A DNA stretch of 64,000 nt, taken from contig RQOL01000625.1 in NCBI GenBank assembly GCA_013076295.1, forward strand, positions 1-64,000, given 5' to 3'. Shown in pieces: positions 42,250-54,150 of this stretch (the stretch's first letter is position 1; each line of letters opens with the position of its first letter). The notes beneath the pieces are model-generated. The model did not search any database, was not told where the DNA came from, and saw only the letters and a program-made list of their open reading frames with translations. Made by a program: the position numbers and the translations under genes. This stretch comes from Sanderia malayensis. Taxonomy: Eukaryota > Cnidaria > Scyphozoa > Semaeostomeae > Pelagiidae.

Positions 42250-45200
42250 TATATTTAGATATAATATATTGTAAGCATGAGTCCTCAAAACTAGAATTTA
42301 CCCGAAAGTTCTGTCACGATGACGTTACCAACCCATTGCATAAGAATCTAAATTCAATGCAGCTGGAAACCTCCCGAAAGAGCTAGAACAGGTATTACGA
42401 GATTAAATATGAAAAAGAGGTTAACTAGAAAGTTCGGTTACATTGACGTAGGCCCTAATTGGTGGATAAGATAATTTTTGTTACATTCGTGATTAAATAT
42501 GGATTTATATAATACTTAGTCAGCAAATAAAAGGTAAGCATCTCTAGCATGTTCTAAAACCTTTGAGAAGGGATAAACTCTGAATTGGCACATTGCCATA
42601 AAAATTTCCCTTTCAAGTCTTTGTTCACCTGACAGCCCGCTGACAGGCGATTGTCCGCCAACAAGGCCCCAATCCAAACCGGAAAAGAATTCACCCCCAG
42701 CATGTGACATCACAGAATATTATGTAGGACTAGCCGGGGGCACTGGCGTTCGCTTCCTGGAGAGGGGGTGCACTGCATTTGCTGGCGCTCATGCCTTTTT
42801 CAACCCCACGTACAATAGGCTATACCTGATTTTCCTCACCACAATGAACCACTGTGGGTTCCTTTGCAACATTGTTGGGGACCTCTGACGCAACCGTTTC
42901 AGCATCGTCAATCATGACAGCTTCATTCTCAGTATACATGTTTGCACTATGTATAAATATATTGTGTTTTCAGTCAATTAAATGGAACTTAATAGTCTCT
43001 CAGCTGTTTGCATTTGCCTCTACACCTCTCTTGATTTAACAATAGTATTTACTTTGAATGTATTAATGTGACACAGTTCTATTTTCAGCAGAAAATCAAT
43101 AATAATTATCTTTCTTACAATGAAGGGGAGAGGCTAAAGGCGGGCAGAAAACTCAGAACTCAATACATGAACTTACAGTAGCAGTAGTTGCAATAATTAT
43201 CTATTTGAAGTGAACCTTTTGAGGAAAAAATTAGTCTATTATAACGAACATATCCAGCATAATGGCAATTGCCACATAGAAGATTGCATTTTAAGTGTTT
43301 TTAAGGCTGTTCTAGTTATAAATAGACAGTTCTTCGTGTGAAAGTAAAAGCAACATTACAAAATACATGTACTTACGTAAATTATTGTTGTACTTTTGGT
43401 GAATGTCGAAAAATTTGTACGTATGCTAAGTCCTCTATGACACAAGAGAGTTTTTAAATGTTGCGCCGTTATTGTTGTTTCTCGGACGCCGAAATTTCCG
43501 TAAAAATCTGATGGTAACAGTATTACCTCAAGGATTACGTGGTGCCGCATTGATTACATTGCGATTGTAGTTTTCAAGAGCAACAAAACTTGCAATTATG
43601 CAATAACTATTAGAATTAGAAGTTACTACCTTGTCTGCCCTTTCTACGCCGGCCCTAATTTAACGCCGGCAATTTTTTCGCCAGCCCTAATTCTGCCACC
43701 CCAAGAATCTGCTCTAACGCCATTTAGGGCCACGTTTTACGCCGGACAAAGACCAAGGAAAGAAAAAATTTAAAATTATATTTTACAGACGTGTTTTATC
43801 CTTGAAAAAGATAGGAAAGTAGCTACTATCATGAAAAAATTAGACAATTACGATCGTCTCTTTCTCGATGCATTCTGTATCTACTTCTTCGTCTGACTGC
43901 ACTTCGATGGCGTCTTCTTCTACCTCATATTCACACTGCTCCTCCCTAGTCTCATCTCTCAAATCCAGCTCCTGTTCGAAATCAAATTTTTCAGACATTT
44001 TTTCTACCTGTCTTTTTACAAAGTTTTCCATTTTTTTCAACACAGCATTGTGGATGTTCGATTAAGCACAATAAAGCCTCTGCACGCAAAGTGGATCATT
44101 GAAATGTATAAGCTCATTCTTTCCAGTTTTAGGAAGGCACACATTACTGAGGCCGTTACCCAAGCCTCAAACCTATCCCATTTGTGCAAAAACCCATTTC
44201 AGGACATAGACATATGATTTAGTAACTCTTAAACTAAAGAACACTAACTTTACTAATCTGTAGCAGTTTACTTTCTGTTTTGTTGATGTTTCTTTTCTAA
44301 TTTTGGTTAAATATACATTACTACATACAAATATAGCCAAAAAGAAAGTGCATATTAGCACAAAATATAATAAAAAATCAACGCTGCTTTTTGAGAAAAA
44401 TTGTAAAATTTTGGCCCCTTTAACGCCGGCCCTTATTCCACCGCACGACGAAAATTAACACCATTTAGGGCCAGCGTAAAAAGGGCCGATAAGGTACCCG
44501 GGCGCGGTCGCTTCACTCCCTCCCGGAGCCCCTCAAGAAAAAAAGCTTAATGCGGTAGACACACTCCACAATCTGCATTCGCTGGCGCCCATGCCCATAC
44601 ATACCTGCATACATACCTACATAAATAAATACAGACATACATACCTACATACTATACCTAAATACTATGCCAAAGTAAAATTTTGGCCCCTTTAACGCCG
44701 GCCCTTATTCCACCGCACGACGAAGATTAACACCATTTAGGGCCTGCGTAAAAAGGGCCGATAAGGTACCCGGGCGCGGTCGCTTCACTCCCTCCCGGAG
44801 CCCCTCAAGAAAAAAAGCTTAATGCGGTTGACACACTCTGCAATCTGCATTCGCTGGCGCCCATGCCCATACATACATGCATACATACCTACATGAATAA
44901 ATACAGACATACATACCTACATACTATACCTAAATACTATACCAACATACTATACCTACGCAGTAAAAATTATTATCCCCACTTGTTCGTGACGAAGCAG
45001 TTTTTGTCCATAAAGTAGTCTGCGTCCATAAATCATCCCTAGATGATCCATAATTCATCCCTAAACTTTAGTGTGAATTTTAGAAATCATGATTTATTGT
45101 CGAATTGAAAGACTATCCTTAATTTGTCCCGAAATTCTACTGTCCCTAAATGTTGTTTTAATAATTCTTTAGAACTTTGTAGTTTCAGATACCTAGTGAT

Positions 45201-45815
45201 GACGCGAGGTTTGCTCAGAAAAGGGGTGAGCACGTCCTAAGGCAGGCCATTTTCTGCTAAAACTAAAGTTTTCCTGTGACAAAAAAATTTTTAGTATTAT
45301 TTGTTTTTCGATAGGGGGGGCTATTCTCCTCTGACGGGCAATCACTTGAGGGGGCTGATTCATACCTCTTTTTCAAACCAAAAACTTTTTTGAAGATATT
45401 GCTGAGATTTATTAGTTTTTGAAGTTGAAGTTTTTGAGAAAACCTTTTCAATTACTTTTAATATAGGACAATAGGACAACCAAGACTGGATGTCCTATTA
45501 TGCAATATTTACATAAACTAACTGAGAGAATCTTCAGAATAAAGTGATTAACCACTAATTCCTATTGGACAGGGCTATTATTGGAGAACAATAGCTGTAG
45601 TAAACAAACAACTATGCGAACCTAAAAGTCAAATGAATGATTGTAAAGCCCATTAGTGAAGAAAATTTTTGGAAGAAATCCCCAGGGATGCCCAGTCCAT
45701 AATTGATTGTCCCATAACAAATAGAGCTGAGCTGAGTGAAACCCATATCCTTCAATTTACATTTGCATACACTTTTTTCCAATAAGCAACTGGACTTTGG
45801 TCCCAGCCCTCAAAG
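42250..45815. other. Non-coding repeat-rich stretch
   Basis: No gene is supported. It contains the dispersed repeat shared with 1408-1490 (about 42366-42445), a minisatellite-like piece of element C (about 42750-42830, with 'cctttttcaaccccacgtac'), a GC-rich patch of 'aacgccggc' motifs from 43640, and the tandem duplication at 44404-44950. Small frames such as the acidic one at 44043-43840 (-) and the basic one at 45451-45263 (-) have no recognisable domain and no splice context. Confidence 0.55.
44404..44950. repeat. 272-bp tandem duplication
   Basis: TAAAATTTTGGCCCC starts at 44404 and again at 44676, with near-identical sequence following for about 270 bp. Each unit includes an 'aacgccggcccttattcc' patch, an element C end-like piece (CTCAAGAAAAAAAGCTTAAT), and a run of 'acatacctacat' repeats. 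The divergence between units is a few bases, so the duplication is recent. Confidence 0.85.
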
Positions 45816-45823
45816 TTGCTTAA

Positions 45824-46802
45824 AGTGCCCCTACACCTTATTTTTTTATTCTTTATATCCATAAAGCTTTCTTCGCTGATTTTAGATCCAAAATAGTATT
45901 TAAATCTGGCGTCTAGTTAACGAGTTATAACATGGGGAAGTGTCGATGTTTCGTCATTTTCGCCATTTTTTGTGGTCAATTTTTAGGACTGGGATCTACC
46001 TACTATGACATCATAGTTGGTGCCATTGTGCCTGTTCATTTTCCCTTACTGAAGAAACAAATCCGGCATCAATTTTCTCTCATACGATGCACTCGATATT
46101 TGACTTTGATGATTAGAAACAGGTCGGCGCATTATTAGTAAATTATTGCGTATACAATTTTGATATACACTTTTGCTTCATCACATACACAACAAAAAGA
46201 TAATAATTCAGATCTAGTCAAATGCCCAGAAAGTTTTCTTTCAACATTTCTTTTCTTGCTCACATCTCTTTCATGGCTTTGACTGAAAGAGTTCTCAGCC
46301 AAATGGGAACAAATGCATCAGGTTTCTCCTTCATCGGTATCACTATCAACGGTCTGCTTTGCTCTACGATACGATCAATCCTATCCCCTCGCCATCTTCG
46401 CATTCCTTGGCACTGCAATCCCTACTGTCATGAACTACTATCCGACAAAGAATGTTAATTTATGGAAACTTTCTATTCGATTCTGATCACCAAAATTGCA
46501 CGAATACCCACGAATACACATAACGAGACACGACAAAAGCGCAACGCAAACACTATTTATTATACTGAATGTAGGCCTACGCCCGCCGCCACTGAGTACA
46601 ACGAACAGCCACTACATTGGAATTTACCTACTATGATGTCATAGTAGGTAAATTACGGTCCTAAAAGTTGACCATGAAAAAATGGCACGCGTTGCCTCGT
46701 ATCTCAAAAACTACTTGTCATATCAAAAAATATAAACGGATTCAGAATCAGCGCATTCGAATCTATAGTTTTAGCCAATAAAAAAAAAGGTGTAGGGGCA
46801 CT
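45824..46802. mobile_element. Second TTAA-duplicating element, 979 bp
   Basis: Ends AGTGCCCCTACACCTTATTT and the mirror AAAAGGTGTAGGGGCACT are flanked by TTAA at 45820-45823 and 46803-46806. Inner inverted pair: CTACTATGACATCATAG (near 46000) and CTATGATGTCATAGTAG (near 46632). A 68-residue frame near 45932 has a hydrophobic start but no family match I recognise. No transposase is present. It is a different family from the element at 2128 by end sequence but has the same target. Confidence 0.85.
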
Positions 46803-47064
46803 TTAAATACTTTGGGTTTTTAGCCCTAAGAGATGCTTAAGTTTTGAAAAACAAACAAAATATAGACATTTCCCTGTACCCCAAATCGTTTAAATTGAAG
46901 GTGTACCTGTAAGAAAACCTTTAAAATAGCAAATATGCTTCTTTTAACAATGAAACATAGTGTGATCAAACAAGGTTAAGCACTTTCAACAGGGTTGCTT
47001 AAACGCTTAGTTGCTTAATTATTTATCTCATTGAGCCCTGGAGTTGCTTATTGTTTTGGTATTA

Positions 47065-50000
47065 AATAACAAATAATGTTACAGCTTTCAGTTTCGGTTT
47101 ATCTTGGAAATTCAACAAATCATACAATTTGAAATTAAATACAATAACACATTGAAGTAAGCAATACAAAAAATTAATTAACAGATTGCAATTAACAGTG
47201 TTATGCTGTACTAAAAAACAACCACAATCTACCAATATTGCTACTAGAATACAAAAGTTATAAAGCAACAAGCAACAAGCCTCCAACAGTAGCTGACTTT
47301 TTTGCCAGTTTGTTCTTCCGGTCATGCCTCATCGTGCAATGGCTTATTAACGGCCCATTCCTCCTCAAAGCTTCTCCGTAATCAGTCATGAAATGGAACT
47401 TTGGCTTCAAGTGTGAATTTGGTGCCAACTAGAAAATTATGAAAAGTCATATCATATCATCAATTTATAGCAATAAACCAATTATAACAATACGGATAGA
47501 ATATGAAAGTTGTAGGTGTGCTTTTATGGCTTTAGATATAGCGATCAAATAACAATAATCTATAATTGTGGGTAAGGGCTTGTGGGAATTTTGGAAGTGT
47601 TTGATCTATCTTATTACACACAAGTAGCACTGCATTGACTATAATGTTACTTAGACACATTAATGTTTGAGAACAACAGAATTACATCATTTTATTTGGC
47701 AAGTTTGCATGAATTTCTGATCAAATTAATTTGAGGTGCACTTTTGGTGTAGGGTGTTATTTTTTTGCAACAAGGTCAGTTAACAGGAATGCGGGTTTGA
47801 TAAAATTGTAGTCTTTATTAGAGAAGGCTATTCTCAGAAGTTGGTCAATTAAAAACAAAGTTTATGTATAATGCTTACTTTCATAAAAACTCATTTTGCT
47901 CAGAAACTAGAGACTCCAAATAGTATGTTTGCTCTAAACTGACTTCTGGGCAAAAACAAAGATCCATTATTTCACGAAAAAGGCAAAATAAAGTCCACAT
48001 TTCGTCCTCGGCTGGAACTAGGTGTCCTATCCACATGGGTAAATATATCATGAAGCACCACATCTGGGTAGCATTTTGTCTGATGTTGGCAACCATCAAA
48101 TGACTTTGCTCGATTGCTGATGGCTTATTTCGAGCATCAGGATATCTGAAAAATAGACAATGCATTTCGAAAAATAGACAATGCATTCAAACCATTTGTT
48201 AAAATAATTCCCCATTAAAAATGTTGTACTGCTTGAAAGACTTGACCTCTGTTTATTTAGTGGTAAAAAGTTAGGTAATAAAATATTGATGACACAAAGG
48301 ACAATCCATTAAGTACATACATAATTAGTGGGAGGGAAGACGTATCAAAGGCAAAATAAAATATTTTCTTATTTACTTATGGACACACTGCTGCCTAAGT
48401 ATGTTAGGCTATTGAAAGGCAGAATGAAACTACTAATTTGAGATGTAAGCAAGATTTGGAAAGTCAATCAAGATAATTTCAGTTAATGAAAATGACCTGA
48501 GAAATATTAGCACAAACTTACTCATTTTCATTCACAAAAGTCAGCTTGATTAATGAAAATACTAAAAAGGGCTTACTTACCCATAGTTAAATGAATCAAC
48601 AGCATTGTTCAAATATTCTAAGGAAACAATCTTCCTTTTGATGAAATCGCCAAGGAGCAGGGCCATGTCAAACTTACAGGCTCCCTCCAGAATGTCATGC
48701 ATTATATCGGGTGAAAATGACTCTGAAACATGGAAAAACTTCAAGGTGTTTAGTACAGAGTCAAATTTAACACCTGTTGACTTTGAATCGGTCTTATCCA
48801 AGTCACTTGAATGGGAGGCACTTGTCCGCAGCATATCTATTTGTTGCTTTGTAGCCATGTGGGCAGATGTGCTTGACATGCTACAAAATCTGCAATACTT
48901 GTTGGCACTAAAACTTTCTGGGAAACCTAGCAAGCTATTGGCAGCAGGGTTGTCCCCAAGAAAGAGTACCAATGTGCCAAACACGGTTTTCTTGCCACTT
49001 GACAAGTGAAATTCAACACCTTGCTCAAGCAATTTCACATCATCCACAATCACATGTAATATTTTGTTGTGGCCATATTTCTTCAAGTCACTGGTATTAG
49101 CTGCAGCAACCAAATGAATGTTTTTCAAAGAAGAGTTTTGGTGATATGGCAGATTCGCCAGGGTTAAATAGAACAGTGCTAGCTTGTGCACTGCTGATCT
49201 GGATCCAAGTGGATACTACAAGTACTTCCAGATCATCGTAATAGAGGGCAACTTGAAGTGCATCACTTCTTCCGTTAAAAAATGCTGACTCTTTGAAACT
49301 TGTTGCATCTTTAAACACCCTTAACATTGTAGAATTTATTCTTTCTGGCTTATCAAACAATTGTTTGAACATGTTTTCGTCATTCAGAATCATAGCAATT
49401 GATTACAGAATTGGGACATACTGAAATGTATCCTGCTTCATTTTGCCATCCTCATTTCTATATCCCAGGTGAACCGATCTTGGTTTACTCAATCCATTTT
49501 CTTGAAATATCGACTCCCTCAGAAAGTTAGTATCAATGCCTGCAAAGGGGCTGGTGGCAGCATCAATGGTTTGCTTCAAATTGTGGTATTGGTCACTATT
49601 TTTGGAAGCGATAGGGAGGGTTTGGTCGAGTTTATGCACTGACGTCTTTATTGGTGTCATAAATTGATTAAAAAGCTCATCAGTATGTTCAACAACACAC
49701 AGAGTTGATGATCTAGGCAATGCAAACTTCCATGCGGACTTGATATAAACCTATAAAAAATGTGGAAAGTTAACTTGAGAATGAGTTGCATACTGCCCTT
49801 TCAAAATTATATCCAAAATTGTAGACATTTTTTGTCACAGAGGTCTTGAATATCTTAAAAATTCAATGATATTTATCAGTTTTGGTCAATGCCAATACAA
49901 AAGTAGCAAAATTCAATGAAACTACAAAACTCCACCCCTTTAATACTACTCACCTCTTTGCAAGATCATGGGTTCCATTTTCAAAATTGCTGCATTTATC

Positions 50001-50820
50001 AATTTCATTTTCTTCTTGGGTAAGTGAAGCTTCATGACCTAAAGTAAAACAGTAAAATTGTTAGCATTATGGTAACCCACTTAATGAGAGAACATTTCCA
50101 ACATGTTAGACCACACCTTGTGAATTCTTTTTGTACACAGTTGGAGAAGTGGAACTAATTTTGAATTTACATGATGCAATTAGAATTCAAAATGCTTAAT
50201 TATGTCTTCAACTCCAAATGGTAATAAACAATAAATCAAAATTATATACCAGAAAGTTTGAGGAGTAAATTACCAAAGAAAAAACTGTCACTTGAGGAGG
50301 CAAATTTATATGTATATACTAAGGAATTCAAAAAGGATGACTTATTCTTACAAACTCACCATGACCATTTCTAGCAGTGCCCTCTATGGTGATATTGATA
50401 GAAGTGTGATCAGATGATCCAGATTCTATATGTTCTTCCACGGGCTCGGCTATCAGATAAAATAATATTTATTTATAATGCATCTTGAAAATATTCAATG
50501 TTTGATATTTAACTTGGGAGATAGCTTAAGAGTTACAAATTAGAAATAAAGGAAAAATCCTTGTATCACTTGACCTAAGGGATCTAATATAGCCTAAGAA
50601 TACCAATCGAATAGAACATTTTATTGGTATTCTCAGGCTATATATCACCAATAGAATATTCTATAATATGGTTAATTTTAATTAAATTTTCATTAAGAGC
50701 CAGGGAGCCCATGTTTGAAGCATACCTTCTATAAGATGAATGGTTTTTAGACTACCAATAAAATTTAGGTTCTGGACATGCTATGAAAACATGCTATTCA
50801 TTCCCCCTTGTGGCACAGCT
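47065..50820. repeat. Duplicated segment, copy 1 (matches 57690-64000 minus an insertion)
   Basis: 47065-48490 matches 57690-59125, and 48491-50820 matches 61664-64000, in the same orientation with only scattered differences. Introns and non-coding parts match as well as exons. The right border of the shared sequence is near 50820 here; in copy 2 the window ends first. Two insertions of one transposon family or a segmental duplication would both explain it. Confidence 0.9.
47330..50455 (-). pseudogene. Transposase-like gene G, copy 1, degenerate
   Basis: A multi-exon minus-strand gene. Exons are visible at about 50454-50359 (PVEEHIESGSSDHTSINI), 50036-49974 (ASLTQEENEIDKC), 49749-48577, 48150-47881 and 47430-47330. 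The main exon has WKFALPRSSTLCVVEH, SPFAG, FQYVPIL, ALYYDDLEV, a PLGSRSAVHKLALFYLTL segment in another frame, GDNPAANSLLGF, YCRFCSMS and SPDIMHDILEGACKF. The order YDD, GDN, CxxC and MHDxLEG suggests a DDE transposase related to the CACTA/KDZ type groups, but I cannot fix the family. Copy-specific damage is a GAA-to-TAA stop after FQYVPIL (near 49405) and a one-base loss near 47887. The frameshift after YYDDLEV is shared with copy 2. Confidence 0.75.
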
Positions 50821-51817
50821 CATATATTAAAATGAAGAAAAATTCACAAATACACAGAAATTTGTTAGCTACCTTGCAATTAAAAAATGTTCATAGGATG
50901 AGTATAGACTACTTATCAAAAACTCATCATAGCTGTTTGCATCACTGTCATCTACCATATTGTTGTCAGTATGTTCATAATGTTCCCCGAACTCCATATC
51001 TTTGTCTATTGGATTGGCATAGAAAGCAACTTAAAAAAACTTTTGAACTGGACACTTGACATGGTCACTTAATAAAAATTCTAATCCGTAGAAAAGAAAT
51101 AAGAAAAAATACATATTGTATTACTGCTAAAAGAACCCTGGGTATTGGGAAGCCACTGCATGATGATAAGTTTGCTAAAAAAAGTTTGGTTACATTTATT
51201 TGGAAAAAATTTTCATTTATCCATTTCCTATTTCCCTTGTTCTTCTCGTCAAGTCTCATTTAGGATGATTCAACTGGCTTATTTAATGGATCAATAGACT
51301 GCATAATTATAAGTTACAACTTACCAAGCGCATACTGTTAAAATTTCTTTAAAAAATTTGATAATTACCATTTTTGTCATTCTCCATAAAATGAGATGTC
51401 TGTAGGTGTCTTCGGAAACTTCCTCCAGATTTTGTTTGGTAAGGGCACGAGCCACAGAGCTAAAAAGTGAATATAATAAGTGACAAACACTCCTGAGCTC
51501 ATAGATTCCAAAAACTTAAAGTGTTAGTGAACCCTAATCATTTTTTTCGCTTTTTTGATAGCTGTGACCCTAAAGAGTTAGGAAAAAAGTAAATTACATG
51601 AAAATTAGTTCGTTTTCCCCTGCAAAACGCTGCTTGAAAACCCCAAAACCCTCCAAATAACCGCGTTCATGAGAAGTCTGGGTGGAGTTAGCTGTGACAT
51701 AGATACCGGGATGGGATCGTCGTCGGCCTATCTGTATCAGTACTATTGCATTCGCCGCACGTTCAGTATTGTTTTTATGTTGAAAGATAAATAGCGTTTA
51801 ATCACCTATGAAAGGAA
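50821..51817. other. Intergenic region between G copy 1 and element H
   Basis: No coding exon can be supported. A minus-strand stretch near 51420-51480 has splice-like borders (ACTTACC…TCTGTGG) but is too short to interpret. The left end of element H probably lies between 51500 and 51800; I did not find its inverted partner with confidence. Confidence 0.4.
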
Positions 51818-52565
51818 ATGGATTTACAGTCAGATTGTAGTAGTTGCAGTGCAGACAGTTTTTCAAGCTTAGACACTTCAGATTATGAAGAACAAGTAGA
51901 TGAAGATGTTCATCTTGATGCGGTAAGAGATCCTTGTCTCGAGCACCTCCATAAGGAAAACAACACGGACGCTTTTGGCAATGAACTTTTACCTTATCAA
52001 GATGAACCCCTTGCTGATGAGGAATGGGTGAATGAGTATCGGGAAAGAAAAAATAGGGTTGTAGAGCAGGATGCAAGAATGGAACGTCGCCTCCATAGGC
52101 AAGAATATGAACAAGAACGTAATTGGTAAAAGCAACAAAACAACACATTTATCTTGTTCTAGGCCTCTCTTTCAATTCTTTGTCTCAGTAGACAATTTAC
52201 TTTGTTGTGTATAGTTGTAAATGTGGAAACTGCAGCGTAGATAATCTTGTCAACTCGAGGGAATGCTTTTGTTGTGCAGAAATTGAAGGTTGCGTAAGTG
52301 AACTTCACAGTGATAGAGTTGTGACAGAAGTCAATGAGCCTCCAAAGTGCATAACTGAACACCCTGGCTTCAGACCCATTTGCCTTGAGCCATGGGTTTT
52401 AAGGCTGTTGCATATCATGATTTCACTCGACTTGTCCGTGGTTTACTGGGAAGAAAAAGAATACCGTTACCAGCATGTGTTTATGAGAAAATCAGAAAAA
52501 GGTTCCCTTCTGATACCCTAGCTGGGTATCAAGATGAGGATAACAGTGAACCAGAAGATTTGTAA
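51818..52565 (+). pseudogene. P2X7-C-like domain gene of element H
   Basis: Exon 1 (51818-52124) starts MDLQSDCSSCSADSFSSL and is acidic, ending RLHRQEYEQERN before a donor GTAAAA. Exon 2 (from about 52214, acceptor TATAG) has CKCGNCSVDNLVNSRECFCC, PPKCITEHPGFRPICLEPWV and then, after a one-base shift near 52400, YHDFTRLVRGLLGRKRIPLP and CVYEKIRKRFPSD. This CxCGxC…ECxCC…HPxFxxxCL…LGxxxRxxLPxCVxxxIRxxFP order is the cysteine-rich domain also found at the end of P2X7 receptors and in many transposon-borne proteins. There is no channel part. The shift makes this copy probably inactive. Confidence 0.72.
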
Positions 52566-52621
52566 ATATTAATGAATAGGTAGCAAAGGATATCACTTTT
52601 TGTTCTGTTGCTATAGATTTT

Positions 52622-54150
52622 TTGGACAATCATATTGCTTGTGACCCTTGCGTGGATTACCACATGTTCTACACTTAGGAGCAGCTCGTTTGGTTGTGTT
52701 TGCCAATTCAGTTTCTGTTGATACTAAAAGAAAGATATTTACATTTCATGACATAGGAATAATCCATATTCAACAATTTATATATATATATTTTGAAACA
52801 TATACTAACCAGGTAGCGGTGTAGGTGGAACCTCCTTTGTCGTTCTGGCTTTTCTCTCAGCATGTTTGCTAATAGCAGCCTCCTTACTTTGTTTTGTAAG
52901 TGCTGCAGTCATAGGTGGAGGAGACATCTCTTCTAACTCAGATCTGTTCTGTGACAACAGACCACCAGTCATTGCTTCGCACACAGTGTCGTATAAACTT
53001 TGCATGTAATCTACATTAACGAAAGTATACAAAATGTTAATTAATGATTCTGCACTCTATTCCATAAAGCTGACTTCAATCTTGTTCCCATAGCTGCTGC
53101 ATCTTACCAAAATTCTGTGGCACCCTTGCATCTCTAACTGTTGCTTCACCGTTTTTGAACTTGGGGTATGTCACACGCTAATTGTTGCTCCATTCGCATC
53201 AAGTTTTTGCTGCCGCAGTATGTTTGCATTGAAATGTAGTATTGCTAAAATATGCCTGGAAGTAAGGATAGACCCCATCACAATATAACTAGTGCAGAAT
53301 CATGTTTTTGACGACTAAAATTGCACAGCATGTGAAATCTAATAAGAATTGCAATTTATCGACAATACATTCCAACAAAAGTGAAGCCAATCATCTTTGG
53401 TGCAAAGTGATTAGCTACAGAATGGAAGCCTTCCAGACAGCTTTTTTGGGTAATAGGTGAAGCCTTTTTAATGCCTTTGATCAACCTTGGCCTTAGAAGT
53501 ACAGCTGTCATTTTCTCATAAGCAATATCATCTACAAAATTAAATGCACAATTATATAAGATAATTGATGGACCCCTTGTCTTTTTTTTCTTCAAAATTT
53601 TGTTCACAACATCCCTAGGTTGCATTTTTACTTTTTTAGTTGCCTCAATCTGTTGTGAAAATTTTTCCTCATATTTGACCCGTTTAGATGTTTGTACCTC
53701 CACTTCAGTCTCTAATTTCCTTTTTTTGTCATTGATAGCATCATTTTCAATTTTTAATGCAATTGTGCTTAACTCTGTGAAATATATGTTAATTTTCCAT
53801 TGCTTTTTCACATTATTATCTTTCCACTTTTTTAGCAAATTGTTTAGTGCAACAGGACTCTTGCTGCTTGCTGCAGAAATAGTATGAACAATCCTGTATA
53901 GCCTTGTTCGAAATGCATTTAAAATGCGTTCATTCATTATTACACTTGTCAGTCCACCTTTTTCAAAAATGTATTCAATAACTTTGCAAACTATGCGTTC
54001 ATCTTTACACAACTCTTTCCAGGCTATTTTTTTTCCAGTTCCATCCTGTAGATTCTTTTTTATTTCTTTGGTTGATTCATATATTGCATATCTAAAATTT
54101 TTATTGATCTTCATTTTAGTTAAAAGAATTATTAAAATGTGTGTATTCAC
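52622..54150 (-). pseudogene. DDE-like partner gene of element H, degenerate
   Basis: The large exon (54150-53356) has a lysine-rich N-terminal part (WKELCKDERIVCKVIEYIFE) and, at its end, KSCLEGFHSVANHFAPKMIG with the GMYCR that precedes an intron. The next exon (about 53257-53110) reads HILAILHFNANILRQQKLD, then after a 2-base shift VTYPKFKNGEATVRDARVPQ. The third (about 53021-52810) reads DYMQSLYDTVCEAMTGGLLS, and the last ends with a zinc knuckle CRTCGNPRKGHKQYDCP and a stop at about 52622. LE-x-x-HS…PK followed by a GM and HN-type segment is the C-terminal catalytic pattern of a widespread uncharacterised transposon family. The donor after GMYCR appears mutated (ATAAAT). It is convergent with the P2X7-C-like gene. 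Confidence 0.68.

Noticed and set aside
43840..44065. Short acidic minus-strand frame and its Ser-rich shadow
   Set aside because: 67 codons without recognisable content, splice context or repeat in the window; not enough to call a gene.
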